64,000 nt of DNA from Leptolyngbya sp. PLA1 (GTDB lineage: Bacteria; Planctomycetota; Phycisphaerae; Phycisphaerales; UBA1924). The DNA is taken from contig QWIH01000003.1 in NCBI GenBank assembly GCA_021405315.1, forward strand, positions 53,833-117,832. The letters run 5' to 3'. The translations under genes and the position numbers were made by a program. The notes under the pieces are model-generated. The model saw only the letters and a list, made by a program, of their open reading frames with translations, made no database searches and was not told the origin of the DNA. Of this stretch, positions 27,001 through 35,754 are shown one piece after another (the stretch's first letter is position 1; each line of letters begins with the position of its first letter).

Positions 27001-30000
27001 CATCGGGATGATCAGCGGCTCCACCCACTTGCTCGCCGCGTCACTGTCCAGTTCCTTGGTCAGAACCTCGACCAGCGCCAGAGCCTCCTCTCGGCCCGCG
27101 GCGATCATCGTGTTTGTGCGCTCGTCCACCGTGATCGCCACGTCCCCCGCGAGGGCCTGCCCGGTCGCGGTCGGGGGAAGGCCCCGCCGCTGCGTTCCCG
27201 GAAGCCGCCGGAGCGCCTCGCCCTGCTGGAACAGCGTGTCGATGACGGCCTTTACGCGGGTCGCGGAGGCGTTCTCCAGCGGGAAGATCCGCATCACCAC
27301 CGAGTCGCCGATCGGGAGCGTGTCGAGCAGCTTCACGATCTCGCGGATCGCGTCGATGTTCCCCTGCGACGACGCGATGATGAGCGTGTTGGTCTGGTCG
27401 TCGCCGATGAGCCGGATCGGCCTCGTCAGGTCGACCGCGTCGCGGGGCTGATCGATGCCGTTCTTGACCAACTGCAGGCGGCGGACCTGCTCCGCCAGCG
27501 GGCCCGCGGGGCCGGAGGTCGTGACCGCGGACGCCGCGTCCGTCGGCCTCAGCATGCTGGTGAGCGTCGCGGCCACCGCGCGGGCCGAGGCCGTGCGCAG
27601 CGGGACCACCGCCAGCTTCTGCTCGGACTCCACCGGGGCCGTGTCCAGCGATCTCACCAGCGATTCCACGATCCGACCGTCGCCCGGCGCGGCGACGATC
27701 GCCAGCGCCCGGCGAGTGCCCATCACGCTGATCTGAACAGGCTCACTCACGATCCCCGGCCGGTCCGCCTGCTGCGGCCGGGTCAGCCCCATCTCCTCCA
27801 GCATCCGCCGGATCGTCGCGGGATCGTTGTTCACGATGTCCACGATCGTCACGTTCTGACTCATCATCGCCGGGCCGGGCTCCTGCCCGCTCGCGGGCGC
27901 GTCCAGCTCCGCGATGACGGCCTTGATCTCCTCCAGCAGGCGGGCGCTGCACGCGATGACCAGCGCGTTGTTCGTCCGATCCACCTCAACCGCGAGCGTC
28001 TCCCCCTGCGCCCGGGCCGTCTCCGTGAACGTTGAGAGCAGCGTCTGACGCAGCCGCCCCGCCGAGATGGTCTGCAGCCTCACGACGTGGGGCTGCACGC
28101 GCCCCACTTCGCCCTGCTGCTCCAGCGTCTCCGCGAGGGCCTTGATCTGCGCGAACTTCGCGTCGTCCGCGCGAACGATGAGCGCTCCGCTCGTGTCGTC
28201 GCCCACGATCATGACGCTCCGGGGACCGTTCGGCCTCTCGAGCTTGTTCAGGTACATCTCGCGGATCGTGCTCGCAACCGCGGATGGCTTGCCGTTGGTC
28301 AGCGCGATGATGCGCGGCTGGGGCATGTCGCCGAAGCCCGAAACATCAAGCTGCTTGACGATGTCGCGGATCCGGTCCATCTCCCGGCGCCCGGCAAAGA
28401 CGATCAGCGAGTTCGTCTGGCTCTCCGCCGAGACGCTGGGCACACCCTCGGCGTCAACCAGCACCGTGGCTTCCGGGCGGTCGCCCGGACGTGTGGGCTG
28501 GTTGCCCCGCGTGTTGCGCGCCTGCGACTGGCGGAGCTGCTCCTCGAGCGGCGCGCGAAGCCCGTCGTTCAGCGCCCGGGCCACGCTCGTTGCATCCGCG
28601 TGCTCCAGCGCAATCACCGCGAGCTGTCGGGTCGTGTCGTACTCGGGCGTGTCGAGCTTCGCCAGCAGTGCCCGGATCCCCTCCCACATCGACTTGTCCG
28701 CCCGGATCACCAGCGAGTTCGAGAGCTTGTCCGGGAGGATGGTCACGTTCCGCGCGGCCGGGCTCGCGGCCTCGGTCGCGTACCGCCCGTAGAACACCTT
28801 CAACGCCTCCGCGGCCTGCGTCGCGCTCGCATACTCCAGCTTCACGAACTCCGTCGTCCGCTCCTCCGCCGGCGCCTGGTCCAGCTCCCGGACGATCTTC
28901 TCGATCTCCTCCATCTGGTCGGCGGGGGCGTACACCGTCAGCGTGTTGTCCTGCCGGGAGTAGTCGATGCCCGCCTCTGGCTCATTCGGGTTTCGCGGCC
29001 TGGCGCGCAGCATCTGTTCCACGGTGTACGACACTTCGCTGGCTTCCGCCGCGGCCAGCCTGAACCGCCGGAACACCAGCCCGCTCCGCACGGGCTCCTG
29101 GTCGATCTTCTTGATCTGCTCCATCGCGATCGCGATGGCTTCCTTGCTCCCCGTGAGCAGGAGCGAGTTCGAGCGGACGACCGGCGTCACGGTCACCTTC
29201 ACGTTGGGGGGAAGCGCCGTGCGGAGCGCCGTCGCCACCTCCTGCGCCCGCGCCGTGGTCAGCCCCACGGTCTCGATGTTCGCCTCCTCCGCACGCGGGG
29301 CCGCGTCGAGCTGCGCGAGCACCGACGACACCTCAGGGAACACCTCCTGCGGCGCCGAGATGATGACGGAGTTCGTCGCGGGCTGAGGCGTGATGATCAC
29401 CCGCTCGTCGCCCCGCGTGTCCCGGGCGAACATCGCCCGCAGCGAGTTCGCCACGTCGTTCGCGACGCCGTTCTTCAGCACGATGACCTCGATGCGCCGG
29501 TCCTTGCCACCGTCCGGCTGGTCGATCTGCGAGATCAGCTCCCGGATCGTCGCCATGTCATCCTCGCCCGCGGAGAGAAGGATGACATTGCCATCCGCCG
29601 ACCCCATGACGCTGACGCTGGCGGCGTCCACGCCCTGCGCTCTGGCTCGGTCCGCGAAGAACTGGCGCAGCGTGCTCGCGGCGCGGTCCGCGCGGGCGTG
29701 GCTGAGCGTGATGGACGCGACCTGGTTGCCCGGTCCGCCGTCCGGGCCGCCCTTGTCGAGCTGCTGGATGGACCGCACCGCCTCCTCCACTCGCTCGCCC
29801 TTGCCCACGAGGATCAGCGAGCGGTTGGCACGGTCGATCTCCACGGTCACGGCATCCGGGTCGGGCCCCCGCCACGAGCGCCAGCCCGGAGTGACGAACG
29901 CCTGCCGCAGAACGGTCTGGAGAGACCTCAGGTCGGCGGACTGCACCTTCACACTGCGGATGACCAGCGCGGACTTGTCCGTCGCGGGCTGGTCCAGCGT

Positions 30001-33000
30001 CTGGATGACGCTCTCGGCGTTCGCGAGGGCCTCGCCCTGCCCGATGAGCAGCATGCTGTTCGTGCGCTCATTGGCCTCGACGTAGACCTTCTGGCTGTCG
30101 TCCTCGCGCGGGGCGCCCCACCACACGTTCACGGACTCCCAGCGCAGCTCGTCCAGCACGTTGCGGACGGTCTGGAAGACCTCCGTCACTCTCGCGTGCT
30201 TGAGGGGCACCACCTTGAACTGCATATCGCGTGAGGGCGCCGGAGTGTCAAAGGTCTTGACCAACTCCTGCACCTGCGCGAAGTCGTCATCGCTCGCCGC
30301 GACCAAGAGCGTGCTGCTGCGCTTGTCCCCCACCACCGCGACGCGGGAAGCCGTCCGCGCACCGGGCCGCGCGGAGATCGCAGCCCGGTCCGCAAAGAAC
30401 TTCTGGAGCGACTGGGCGACCGCCGACGCGTCCGCCCGTTCGAGCTTGATGGAGCGAACCGGGGCCGTCCCCGTCTCGGCCTGGTCCACCTGCGCCACCA
30501 CGCCCTTCACCTGCTCGATGTCCTCCTTCGAGGCACGCACGATGAGAAGGTTCGAGCCGTCCTGCGCGGAGATGCGCACCCGGTCCTTCTTCGCCGGGTC
30601 GCGACCGATCACGATCTCGTCCACGATCTGCCGCACCGTCGAGGGCGCGGCGTTCCGCAGCGTGATCATCGCGAGCTCGTCACCCCCGGATTCCAGCGAG
30701 ACATCCGCTTCCGCCAGCAGTCGCGCCACGTCCGTGTGCTGGGGCTGGCTCGCGGTCACCAGCAGCGTGTTCGTCCGGTCATCCGCGATGAACCTCGCCT
30801 GGGGAAGGTCATTCCCGCCCGCTCCCTGACGCTGCGCATCAAACAGCGTCTGCAGCGTGCGGCTGACGTCCGCCGCCTTCGCGTGCTTCAGTTCATACCG
30901 GTGGATCGCCAGCCGGTTCGTGACCGGGCTCTGGTCCACCGTCTCGATCAGCCGGTCGATGACCGGGAGCGAGTCACCGGGGGCCGCCACGATGACCGAA
31001 GCGCCCGCGGGGTCCATGATGACGCGGATCTGGGACGGATCGATCCTCCCGCTGACCGCGCCGTCAGGCCCCTGAACTTCGATCTCCCATGCTCGAACGC
31101 GGCGCGCCTGCTGACCCGCGGGTGCCGCGGTGAACAGGTCCCGCAGCGCCGCCATGGCCCGCGGCGCCGTGGTGTTCACGAGCGGGTAAACCTTCACCGC
31201 CATCTTCGCCGTAGAGCCGAGCTGCGTCAGCGATCCGATGAGCTCGCCCACCACCGCGAAATCCGCGTCGTTCGCAAGAACGACAAGTGCGGACCCCGTG
31301 GGGTCCGGGGTGATGGAAACCGGGCCGGTCAGGCCACCCGGATTCGTCGCGGAAACCCGCCCGATCTGCCCCACCGTCTGAGAGACGATCTGCGCCAGCG
31401 TGGCGGAATCGATCGCGGGCGGGATCGTGACCAGCCTCACCCCCGTCGGCTCCGGCGGCATCTGGCTCTGGAGCTGCATCGCGAGCGAGGCCAGACGGTC
31501 CGCCGTGCGCGGCGAGCCCACGATGAGCAGGGAGTTCGTCGCCTTGTCCACCGCGATGGTCACGGTTGGCTCGGGCTCCGTCGCCCTGCCCTCCGGCACC
31601 TTGTGCTCCGGCTGCGCGGCAGCCTCGGGCGCTGCGGGGGCCGGTGGCTCGAGCGCCGCACCGGCCTCGGGCTCCGTCATCGCCATCACCGCCGCAGCCG
31701 CAAACGTGTGGGGCGTCCACCGGGCCGGGGGCAGCCAGGTGCGGGGCTTCTCCGCATCCGCCGGAGGCTTCTCCCTGGTGCGGCGCAGCAACTCTTCCGC
31801 GGAGATCACCTCCACCTTCATGCCCTGCTGCTGCTCCAGCACGCGCCGGAGCGTCTGCGCCATGAGTTCCGCATCGGCCCGGCTGCGGTCCAGCGGAACG
31901 CTGCGCATCTGGCGCGACGACGCGAGCGCCGCCGCGTCCAGCGACTTGATGAGTGATTCCGCCGTTTCGAGCTGCGCGTCGGTGCCCCGGAGGATGAGCG
32001 AGTTGCTGGAACTGTCCACCCGCATGACAGGGGGGGGCTCGGGAGACTGCGAGTCCTTGAAGACCGCGTCCAGGTTCGCCGCGAGCTGCGCCGCGTCCGC
32101 GTTGGCGAGCGTCACGACGCGGATGGCGCGCCGGCTGCCGGCGTTCTCGCCGGGCTCCACATCCAGCGAAGCGATCATCTCCTCCGCCAGATCCATGAGT
32201 GAGCGAGGCCCGCTCACGACGAGCGCATTCAGCCGCGTCTCCGCCAGCACCCGCACCTTCAGAGGCTCCGGATTGCCGCCGAGGCGAGAGATGACCTGCG
32301 CCCGCATCCAATCCGGCATCCGGTCGAGCGAAGACTCGCGGGCGAGCACGCCCTCCAGCACCGGCGCGAGCGTCTCGGCCCGTCCGTGCTTCAGCGGGAT
32401 CGTCCGAACACCCATGCCCTCGCGGTCCACGGACTGGTCGAGGTTCTCGATGAGCTTGGCCGCGCGGTCGAGTTGCTCCGAGGTCCCGACGATGACGACG
32501 GTGTTGCTCGCGGGCTCAGGGGTGATGGTCGCCGGCGTCGCGCCCGGCTTGTCCTGCGCGGGGAGCGTGCCCCTCAGGGCCCCCGCGATGCTCGCCGCCT
32601 CGCCCTTGCTGAGCCTGAAGACCCGAACCTCCAATGTGCTCGATGTGCTCTGCTGGTCCAGCGCACGGACGATGCCGTCCGCCACGGACATGATCTCGCG
32701 CGGCGCCGAAATCACCAGCGTGTTGCTGCCCGTGTCGCTCGTCACCTCCACCTGCGTGGAAGCCTCCGGCAGCGGTGCGCCGCTCGGGTCGCGCAGCTCG
32801 CGGGCCCGCTGGCTCAGCACGCGCTGCACCAGCGGCATCAGGCGGTCCGCCCTCGCCGCGGTCAGGGCATACAGCTTCATCTCCGTCGGCGCCGCCTGAG
32901 GCAGCCCGTCCAGTCGCTTCAGAACGTCGTCCACACCCTCGAAGATGTCGCTCGGACCGCTGACGACCAGCGTGCGGCTCACCGGCTCCGTCGACACCGT

Positions 33001-35658
33001 GATGGGCGCATTGCTGGACTTGCTCGCGAGCGAGCCCCCCGAGACCAGTTGCCGGATCGTGTTCGCGACCGATGCGAGGTCGGCCCGCTCCACCTTGTAC
33101 GTCCGCAGCGAGAGGTTATCCGCGAGCTTCTGCTGGTCCAGGCTCTTCACGAGCTGCTCGAACCCGGCCATGCGCTTCGCCGGCGCGTCAACGATCAGGG
33201 AGTTGGTCGCGCGGTCAGCCCTCACCACGACCTCGCGGGGCTGCTTCAGGTCCGGGCGGGGCTGCCGGGTTCGCGGATCGATCGGCATCGGCGGCTCGGG
33301 GTACATCTGGTCGATGGTCTGGGCCAGTTCCTCGGCCCGGGCCACCTTCAGCGGGTAGATGCGGATCTCCCGCCCCTCCGCGTCCATCTGCTGCGCCTCG
33401 TTCAACCCCTCGATGATCGTCTCGATCTCCGGCAGCGTGTCCGGGTGCGCGGAGACGATCAGCGTGTTCGTCGCCGGATCCGAGTCGACCCACACCGGCT
33501 GGCGAGTGCGCTGCTCCGCCGGCCTCGCGTCAAAGCTCCGCTGAATCACCAGCGCCACGTTCGCCGCGTCCGTGGACTTCAGCCGGAACAGCTTCAGCGG
33601 GGGACGATCCGCGCCCTGCCGGGTGTCCAGGTCTCGCACCAGTGCCTCGAGCACCGCGAGCTGCTCCGGCCTCGCTCCGATGATCAGCGTGTTCGTCTGC
33701 TCGATCGCCTCGAACGCCGGCTCGGGGCCGCCGGGCCCCCGGAGCGTCTGGCTGGACTTCACAAGGTCGGTCAGCGTTGCCACCACGTCGCTCGCCTTGG
33801 CCTGCCTGAGTTCCACCATCCGCAACTGGCGCAGCGCCGGGTCATCCGCGTCGAGCTCCGCCACCAGGTCGCCCAGGAGCGCCACCTGCGCCGGCGTGCC
33901 CCGCACGAGCAGCACCTTCGCCTCGTCGATGGCTTCCAGCACAGGCTCCGTGTACGCCGATCCGTCCGTCGGCGTGAGCATGGGCCGCGCCAGCCGGGAC
34001 AGCCGCCCCGCGAGCACGCTCGCCGCCGTCTTCTTCACGTCAAACCGTCGGACCTCCTGCACCACGGACACCGCTTCCACCTGCGTCAGAATCTGCGAGA
34101 ACGCGGCGAGCCCAGCGCGCGAGCCGAGCAGCGTCGCCGTCCCGGACTCGGCCTCAAAGCTGATGGTCACGGGATCGGTCGCGGCCTTGCCGCTCTGCGC
34201 GTACAGGTCCTGCGCCTTCTTGAGCGCAGCCACGGCACCCTCACGCCCGAGCCTCACGAGCTTGACGTCGCGCTCCTGCGCGTCCTGAGTGTCCAGCGCC
34301 GCGATCATCTGCTGATACGACTCAACATCCCCCGAGGGCCCCACGAGGATCACGCTCTTGCCGTCCGGCCCCGCACTGATCCGCATGGACTGCATCTGCC
34401 TCGGAGTCAGCAGGCGGGTCGCGATGGACTCGATCACGCTGGCGGGAAGGTGCTTCAGGCGCACCGAAACCGCCCGCCGCTCCGGCCTCACGCTCGCGGG
34501 CTCTCCCACCGTCCCGCCATCACTGCGGGACGCCGCGGGGTCCATCTCGCCAAGGACCGCCGCGGCCTGCGCGATCTTGTCCGCCGGCCCTACCACCGTC
34601 ACCTTCAGCACCTCGGGGAGGGCGAGCACCACGGGGCGCGTCTTCGGGTCGTCCTTGGAGAACAGCGCCGTCAGGCGCGCCGCCGCGGCGTCCGCGGTGA
34701 TCGTCGCCAGCGCGAAGGTCGCCAGTTGCCCCTCGCCCGCCTCCGTCGCCGGGACATCCAGCAGCCCCAGCACCTCCTCGACCGTGCGGATGCGAGCCTC
34801 GGGCCCCACCGCGATGATGGAGTTCGTGCGCGGATCGGCGACCAGGTTCAGCCCCGCGACCTGGGTGTCCTGCACCGTGCGCTGACTGCCGTCCTTATCG
34901 ACGATGACGGTCTTCTGACGCTCGCCGACGAGGCCCTTCAGGCTGTTGAGGATCGTTTCCGCCTGTCCATACTTGAGCGGGAAGAGCTTGAACGACGCGT
35001 CCGCGGGCTTGCGGGCGTCGATGGACTGCACGATCTCGCGGATGCGCTTCACCTGCGCCGCCGTGTCCACCACGATCAGCATGTTCTGCGTGGGGATCGG
35101 CAGCACCCCGCCGAAGGACCCCACCAGTTGCTTGACCTGCTCCGCCACCTGCTCCACGCGGGCGTTGTCCAGGGGAATGCTCACGGTCACGATCTGGTCC
35201 GGCGAGAGCCGCGCCAGCGAGGCCGCGTCCGCCGGCACCGCGATCGGCTTCTTCGACGCGTCCTGCAGCGTCGCGAGGTACAGATACTGATCCTGCTTCC
35301 GGAGGTGAACGCCGAACCGCGCCAGGTTCAGGTTCAGGATGCTGAGAGCATCCGCGAACGAGTACCGGGCCGAGCTCACGAACGTCACCGTGCCCTGAGG
35401 GATCGCCGCCTCGAAAATGATCGGAACGCCGCCTTCTCGGGCGAAGACATCCAGCACCTGGTCGACGGGCGCGTCCTTGAACGTGAACCCGATGTCGTCA
35501 CGGGGCTGCGCCGGTGCCGCCGCCGGTGCGGCGCCCGCCACCACCGGGGCAGCGACGGGCGGCGGAGGGGACGCCTCCTGCGCCCAGACCGAAACGGGCA
35601 GGCCGACCACCGCGACCATCGCGGCTACCGCCACGCGCTTGCTTCTCTGCTGTGACAT
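24046..35658 (-). CDS. gspD: giant type II secretion secretin (GspD-like) with about 40 N-domains
   Basis: A 3,870-residue protein; usual GspD is 600-750. Order: signal peptide (1-26, SVWA^QE), Pro/Ala linker, N0/STN domain (about 55-130, IGFTFKDAPVDQVLDVFARE), then about 40 tandem secretin-N-type domains of 80-90 residues (156-3538), then the secretin core (3539-3775). The core has VMIQVLLAEVTID, LSNPQVLADNNKEATI, VTVKDGQSVVIGGLIQ and KVPIIGDIPIIGLPF ... TELLVILTPRVI. A Pro/Ser-rich tail of about 95 residues ends it. The core should form the outer-membrane channel of the T2SS. The ATG at 35658 has GGAGG 6 nt upstream; an ATG 18 nt earlier lacks this. It follows the GspM/C fusion gene after 96 nt and its stop overlaps the lipoprotein start. 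Composition matches its neighbours, so it is neither foreign nor recently duplicated at DNA level. Confidence 0.95.
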   Translation of the reverse strand: MSQQRSKRVAVAAMVAVVGLPVSVWAQEASPPPPVAAPVVAGAAPAAAPAQPRDDIGFTFKDAPVDQVLDVFAREGGVPIIFEAAIPQGTVTFVSSARYSFADALSILNLNLARFGVHLRKQDQYLYLATLQDASKKPIAVPADAASLARLSPDQIVTVSIPLDNARVEQVAEQVKQLVGSFGGVLPIPTQNMLIVVDTAAQVKRIREIVQSIDARKPADASFKLFPLKYGQAETILNSLKGLVGERQKTVIVDKDGSQRTVQDTQVAGLNLVADPRTNSIIAVGPEARIRTVEEVLGLLDVPATEAGEGQLATFALATITADAAAARLTALFSKDDPKTRPVVLALPEVLKVTVVGPADKIAQAAAVLGEMDPAASRSDGGTVGEPASVRPERRAVSVRLKHLPASVIESIATRLLTPRQMQSMRISAGPDGKSVILVGPSGDVESYQQMIAALDTQDAQERDVKLVRLGREGAVAALKKAQDLYAQSGKAATDPVTISFEAESGTATLLGSRAGLAAFSQILTQVEAVSVVQEVRRFDVKKTAASVLAGRLSRLARPMLTPTDGSAYTEPVLEAIDEAKVLLVRGTPAQVALLGDLVAELDADDPALRQLRMVELRQAKASDVVATLTDLVKSSQTLRGPGGPEPAFEAIEQTNTLIIGARPEQLAVLEALVRDLDTRQGADRPPLKLFRLKSTDAANVALVIQRSFDARPAEQRTRQPVWVDSDPATNTLIVSAHPDTLPEIETIIEGLNEAQQMDAEGREIRIYPLKVARAEELAQTIDQMYPEPPMPIDPRTRQPRPDLKQPREVVVRADRATNSLIVDAPAKRMAGFEQLVKSLDQQKLADNLSLRTYKVERADLASVANTIRQLVSGGSLASKSSNAPITVSTEPVSRTLVVSGPSDIFEGVDDVLKRLDGLPQAAPTEMKLYALTAARADRLMPLVQRVLSQRARELRDPSGAPLPEASTQVEVTSDTGSNTLVISAPREIMSVADGIVRALDQQSTSSTLEVRVFRLSKGEAASIAGALRGTLPAQDKPGATPATITPEPASNTVVIVGTSEQLDRAAKLIENLDQSVDREGMGVRTIPLKHGRAETLAPVLEGVLARESSLDRMPDWMRAQVISRLGGNPEPLKVRVLAETRLNALVVSGPRSLMDLAEEMIASLDVEPGENAGSRRAIRVVTLANADAAQLAANLDAVFKDSQSPEPPPVMRVDSSSNSLILRGTDAQLETAESLIKSLDAAALASSRQMRSVPLDRSRADAELMAQTLRRVLEQQQGMKVEVISAEELLRRTREKPPADAEKPRTWLPPARWTPHTFAAAAVMAMTEPEAGAALEPPAPAAPEAAAQPEHKVPEGRATEPEPTVTIAVDKATNSLLIVGSPRTADRLASLAMQLQSQMPPEPTGVRLVTIPPAIDSATLAQIVSQTVGQIGRVSATNPGGLTGPVSITPDPTGSALVVLANDADFAVVGELIGSLTQLGSTAKMAVKVYPLVNTTAPRAMAALRDLFTAAPAGQQARRVRAWEIEVQGPDGAVSGRIDPSQIRVIMDPAGASVIVAAPGDSLPVIDRLIETVDQSPVTNRLAIHRYELKHAKAADVSRTLQTLFDAQRQGAGGNDLPQARFIADDRTNTLLVTASQPQHTDVARLLAEADVSLESGGDELAMITLRNAAPSTVRQIVDEIVIGRDPAKKDRVRISAQDGSNLLIVRASKEDIEQVKGVVAQVDQAETGTAPVRSIKLERADASAVAQSLQKFFADRAAISARPGARTASRVAVVGDKRSSTLLVAASDDDFAQVQELVKTFDTPAPSRDMQFKVVPLKHARVTEVFQTVRNVLDELRWESVNVWWGAPREDDSQKVYVEANERTNSMLLIGQGEALANAESVIQTLDQPATDKSALVIRSVKVQSADLRSLQTVLRQAFVTPGWRSWRGPDPDAVTVEIDRANRSLILVGKGERVEEAVRSIQQLDKGGPDGGPGNQVASITLSHARADRAASTLRQFFADRARAQGVDAASVSVMGSADGNVILLSAGEDDMATIRELISQIDQPDGGKDRRIEVIVLKNGVANDVANSLRAMFARDTRGDERVIITPQPATNSVIISAPQEVFPEVSSVLAQLDAAPRAEEANIETVGLTTARAQEVATALRTALPPNVKVTVTPVVRSNSLLLTGSKEAIAIAMEQIKKIDQEPVRSGLVFRRFRLAAAEASEVSYTVEQMLRARPRNPNEPEAGIDYSRQDNTLTVYAPADQMEEIEKIVRELDQAPAEERTTEFVKLEYASATQAAEALKVFYGRYATEAASPAARNVTILPDKLSNSLVIRADKSMWEGIRALLAKLDTPEYDTTRQLAVIALEHADATSVARALNDGLRAPLEEQLRQSQARNTRGNQPTRPGDRPEATVLVDAEGVPSVSAESQTNSLIVFAGRREMDRIRDIVKQLDVSGFGDMPQPRIIALTNGKPSAVASTIREMYLNKLERPNGPRSVMIVGDDTSGALIVRADDAKFAQIKALAETLEQQGEVGRVQPHVVRLQTISAGRLRQTLLSTFTETARAQGETLAVEVDRTNNALVIACSARLLEEIKAVIAELDAPASGQEPGPAMMSQNVTIVDIVNNDPATIRRMLEEMGLTRPQQADRPGIVSEPVQISVMGTRRALAIVAAPGDGRIVESLVRSLDTAPVESEQKLAVVPLRTASARAVAATLTSMLRPTDAASAVTTSGPAGPLAEQVRRLQLVKNGIDQPRDAVDLTRPIRLIGDDQTNTLIIASSQGNIDAIREIVKLLDTLPIGDSVVMRIFPLENASATRVKAVIDTLFQQGEALRRLPGTQRRGLPPTATGQALAGDVAITVDERTNTMIAAGREEALALVEVLTKELDSDAASKWVEPLIIPMKYADAAGMARRLQEVLVRGTAVTPEAMGLQRQFGRLRMVNQGRSISAPEPQASLRPGIEKGGPEEPVSAGIIESDLFAPVTGLVITAEENLNALIVIGSPANLAVVKAMVEQLDVEAASAANQVRIFPLRFAAADRVTAVLRDIFAQRRQAGSDRPEDALIISTDIRTNALIVSSSQKSFAIVEGLLKTLDGERTAYSVGIHVLPVEGADVRQLAPRIERLMRERLQAAAQAGSVRNPMDAFTIEAEPSSNLLIVACSQENLQVVRELVSALTEDVARLEAGSRSDIIQFTRARATEAAQSIEQAYVERENQRRGQNAVRVVANERLNALIVTGTEADLVEIRALARKVDSAEVTQRQQIKSIELRSANAGEVVRLVENVLAGRPVGGSRGIAARQATRLQFFRDSMRSDLKNWGQAATEAEIDGALRDQVTLTADARTNAVWITAPESLAGLISEMIEDIEQSSAGQRKIEKFRLLNADASRMRDLLRDVFNLRQQGDALVLVPARTQAEGENQPPTDAVTPVPDERQQLAIAVDSRTNTLIVSGTPDYLDLVRKVVTELDSIPASERERRVYHLRNAKAGEIETTLKAYFQGEADKARLTLGAERAGSLLQRLEEEVTVVGDLSSNKLVISTSPKYMESVLKIVEELDASPPQVMIQVLLAEVTIDASDQWGMDVNVGPFGGEAYRVGSTAAGVGVATALGVPNLSVSSSDFGLLIRALEAQGKLEVLSNPQVLADNNKEATISVVDEIGVAGRSQFGGVNGTSVISEVQRVPAGIILKVTPSISADGYVRMEVSPEISALTSRTTQINRDQTAPIISKRTVDTVVTVKDGQSVVIGGLIQTSDEERNSKVPIIGDIPIIGLPFRTKKNEVNKTELLVILTPRVIPGGAASPEGLIRDVTEQTVDRLEDPTRVEDYLERIRLEIEETNRRNGITSPAVVSPASEPLQPSRSRPETGGEAAPVSAPPVPATPKSEPERTDPRR
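25045..35193 (-). repeat. array of about 40 diverged secretin-N domains inside gspD
   Basis: Counted by eye. Each unit begins with a strand of the form V-x-PLK-x-A-x-A (VRVFRLSKGEAASIAGAL, FKVVPLKHARVTEVFQTV, VRIFPLRFAAADRVTAVL). It then has a helix and variable loop, the hairpin D-x-x-TN-(S/T)-LIV (DPATNTLIVSAH, DRATNSLIVDAP, DIRTNALIVSSS) and a helix ending in LD. Units 3-6 and 31 are the least typical. Unit 15 carries a Pro/Ala/Glu-rich insertion of about 75 residues (about 1290-1365). Units are clearly diverged from one another, so the array is old. Confidence 0.9.
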
Positions 35659-35720
35659 CGGAATCCTCCGTGACAACCGGGGCGGACCTGACCCCCTGAG
35701 AAAGGCAGTATCACCGCCGC

Positions 35721-35743
35721 CACCGACAGAAGTCCCGTCGGTG
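35721..35743 (-). other. hairpin in the gspM/C-gspD gap
   Basis: CACCGAC and GTCGGTG form a perfect 7-bp stem with a 9-nt loop, between the fusion gene and the giant secretin gene. No T-run follows on the minus strand, so it is not a clear terminator. It could slow readthrough or mark an mRNA processing site, which would change secretin dose relative to the pseudopilin genes (inference). A GATACT hexamer just downstream is a weak -10 candidate. Confidence 0.3.
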
Positions 35744-35754
35744 CCAGAGTCTAC

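Noticed and set aside
25045..35193. CRISPR-like or DNA-level tandem repeat in the secretin gene
   Set aside because: The repetition is at protein level only; no repeated DNA units or spacers are visible.
32386..35655. Open frame of 1,089 codons on the plus strand, opposite the giant secretin
   Set aside because: Its translation is Arg/His/Leu-rich with no domain, typical of an antisense shadow in very GC-rich DNA. The minus-strand secretin has a signal peptide, domain motifs and a ribosome site.
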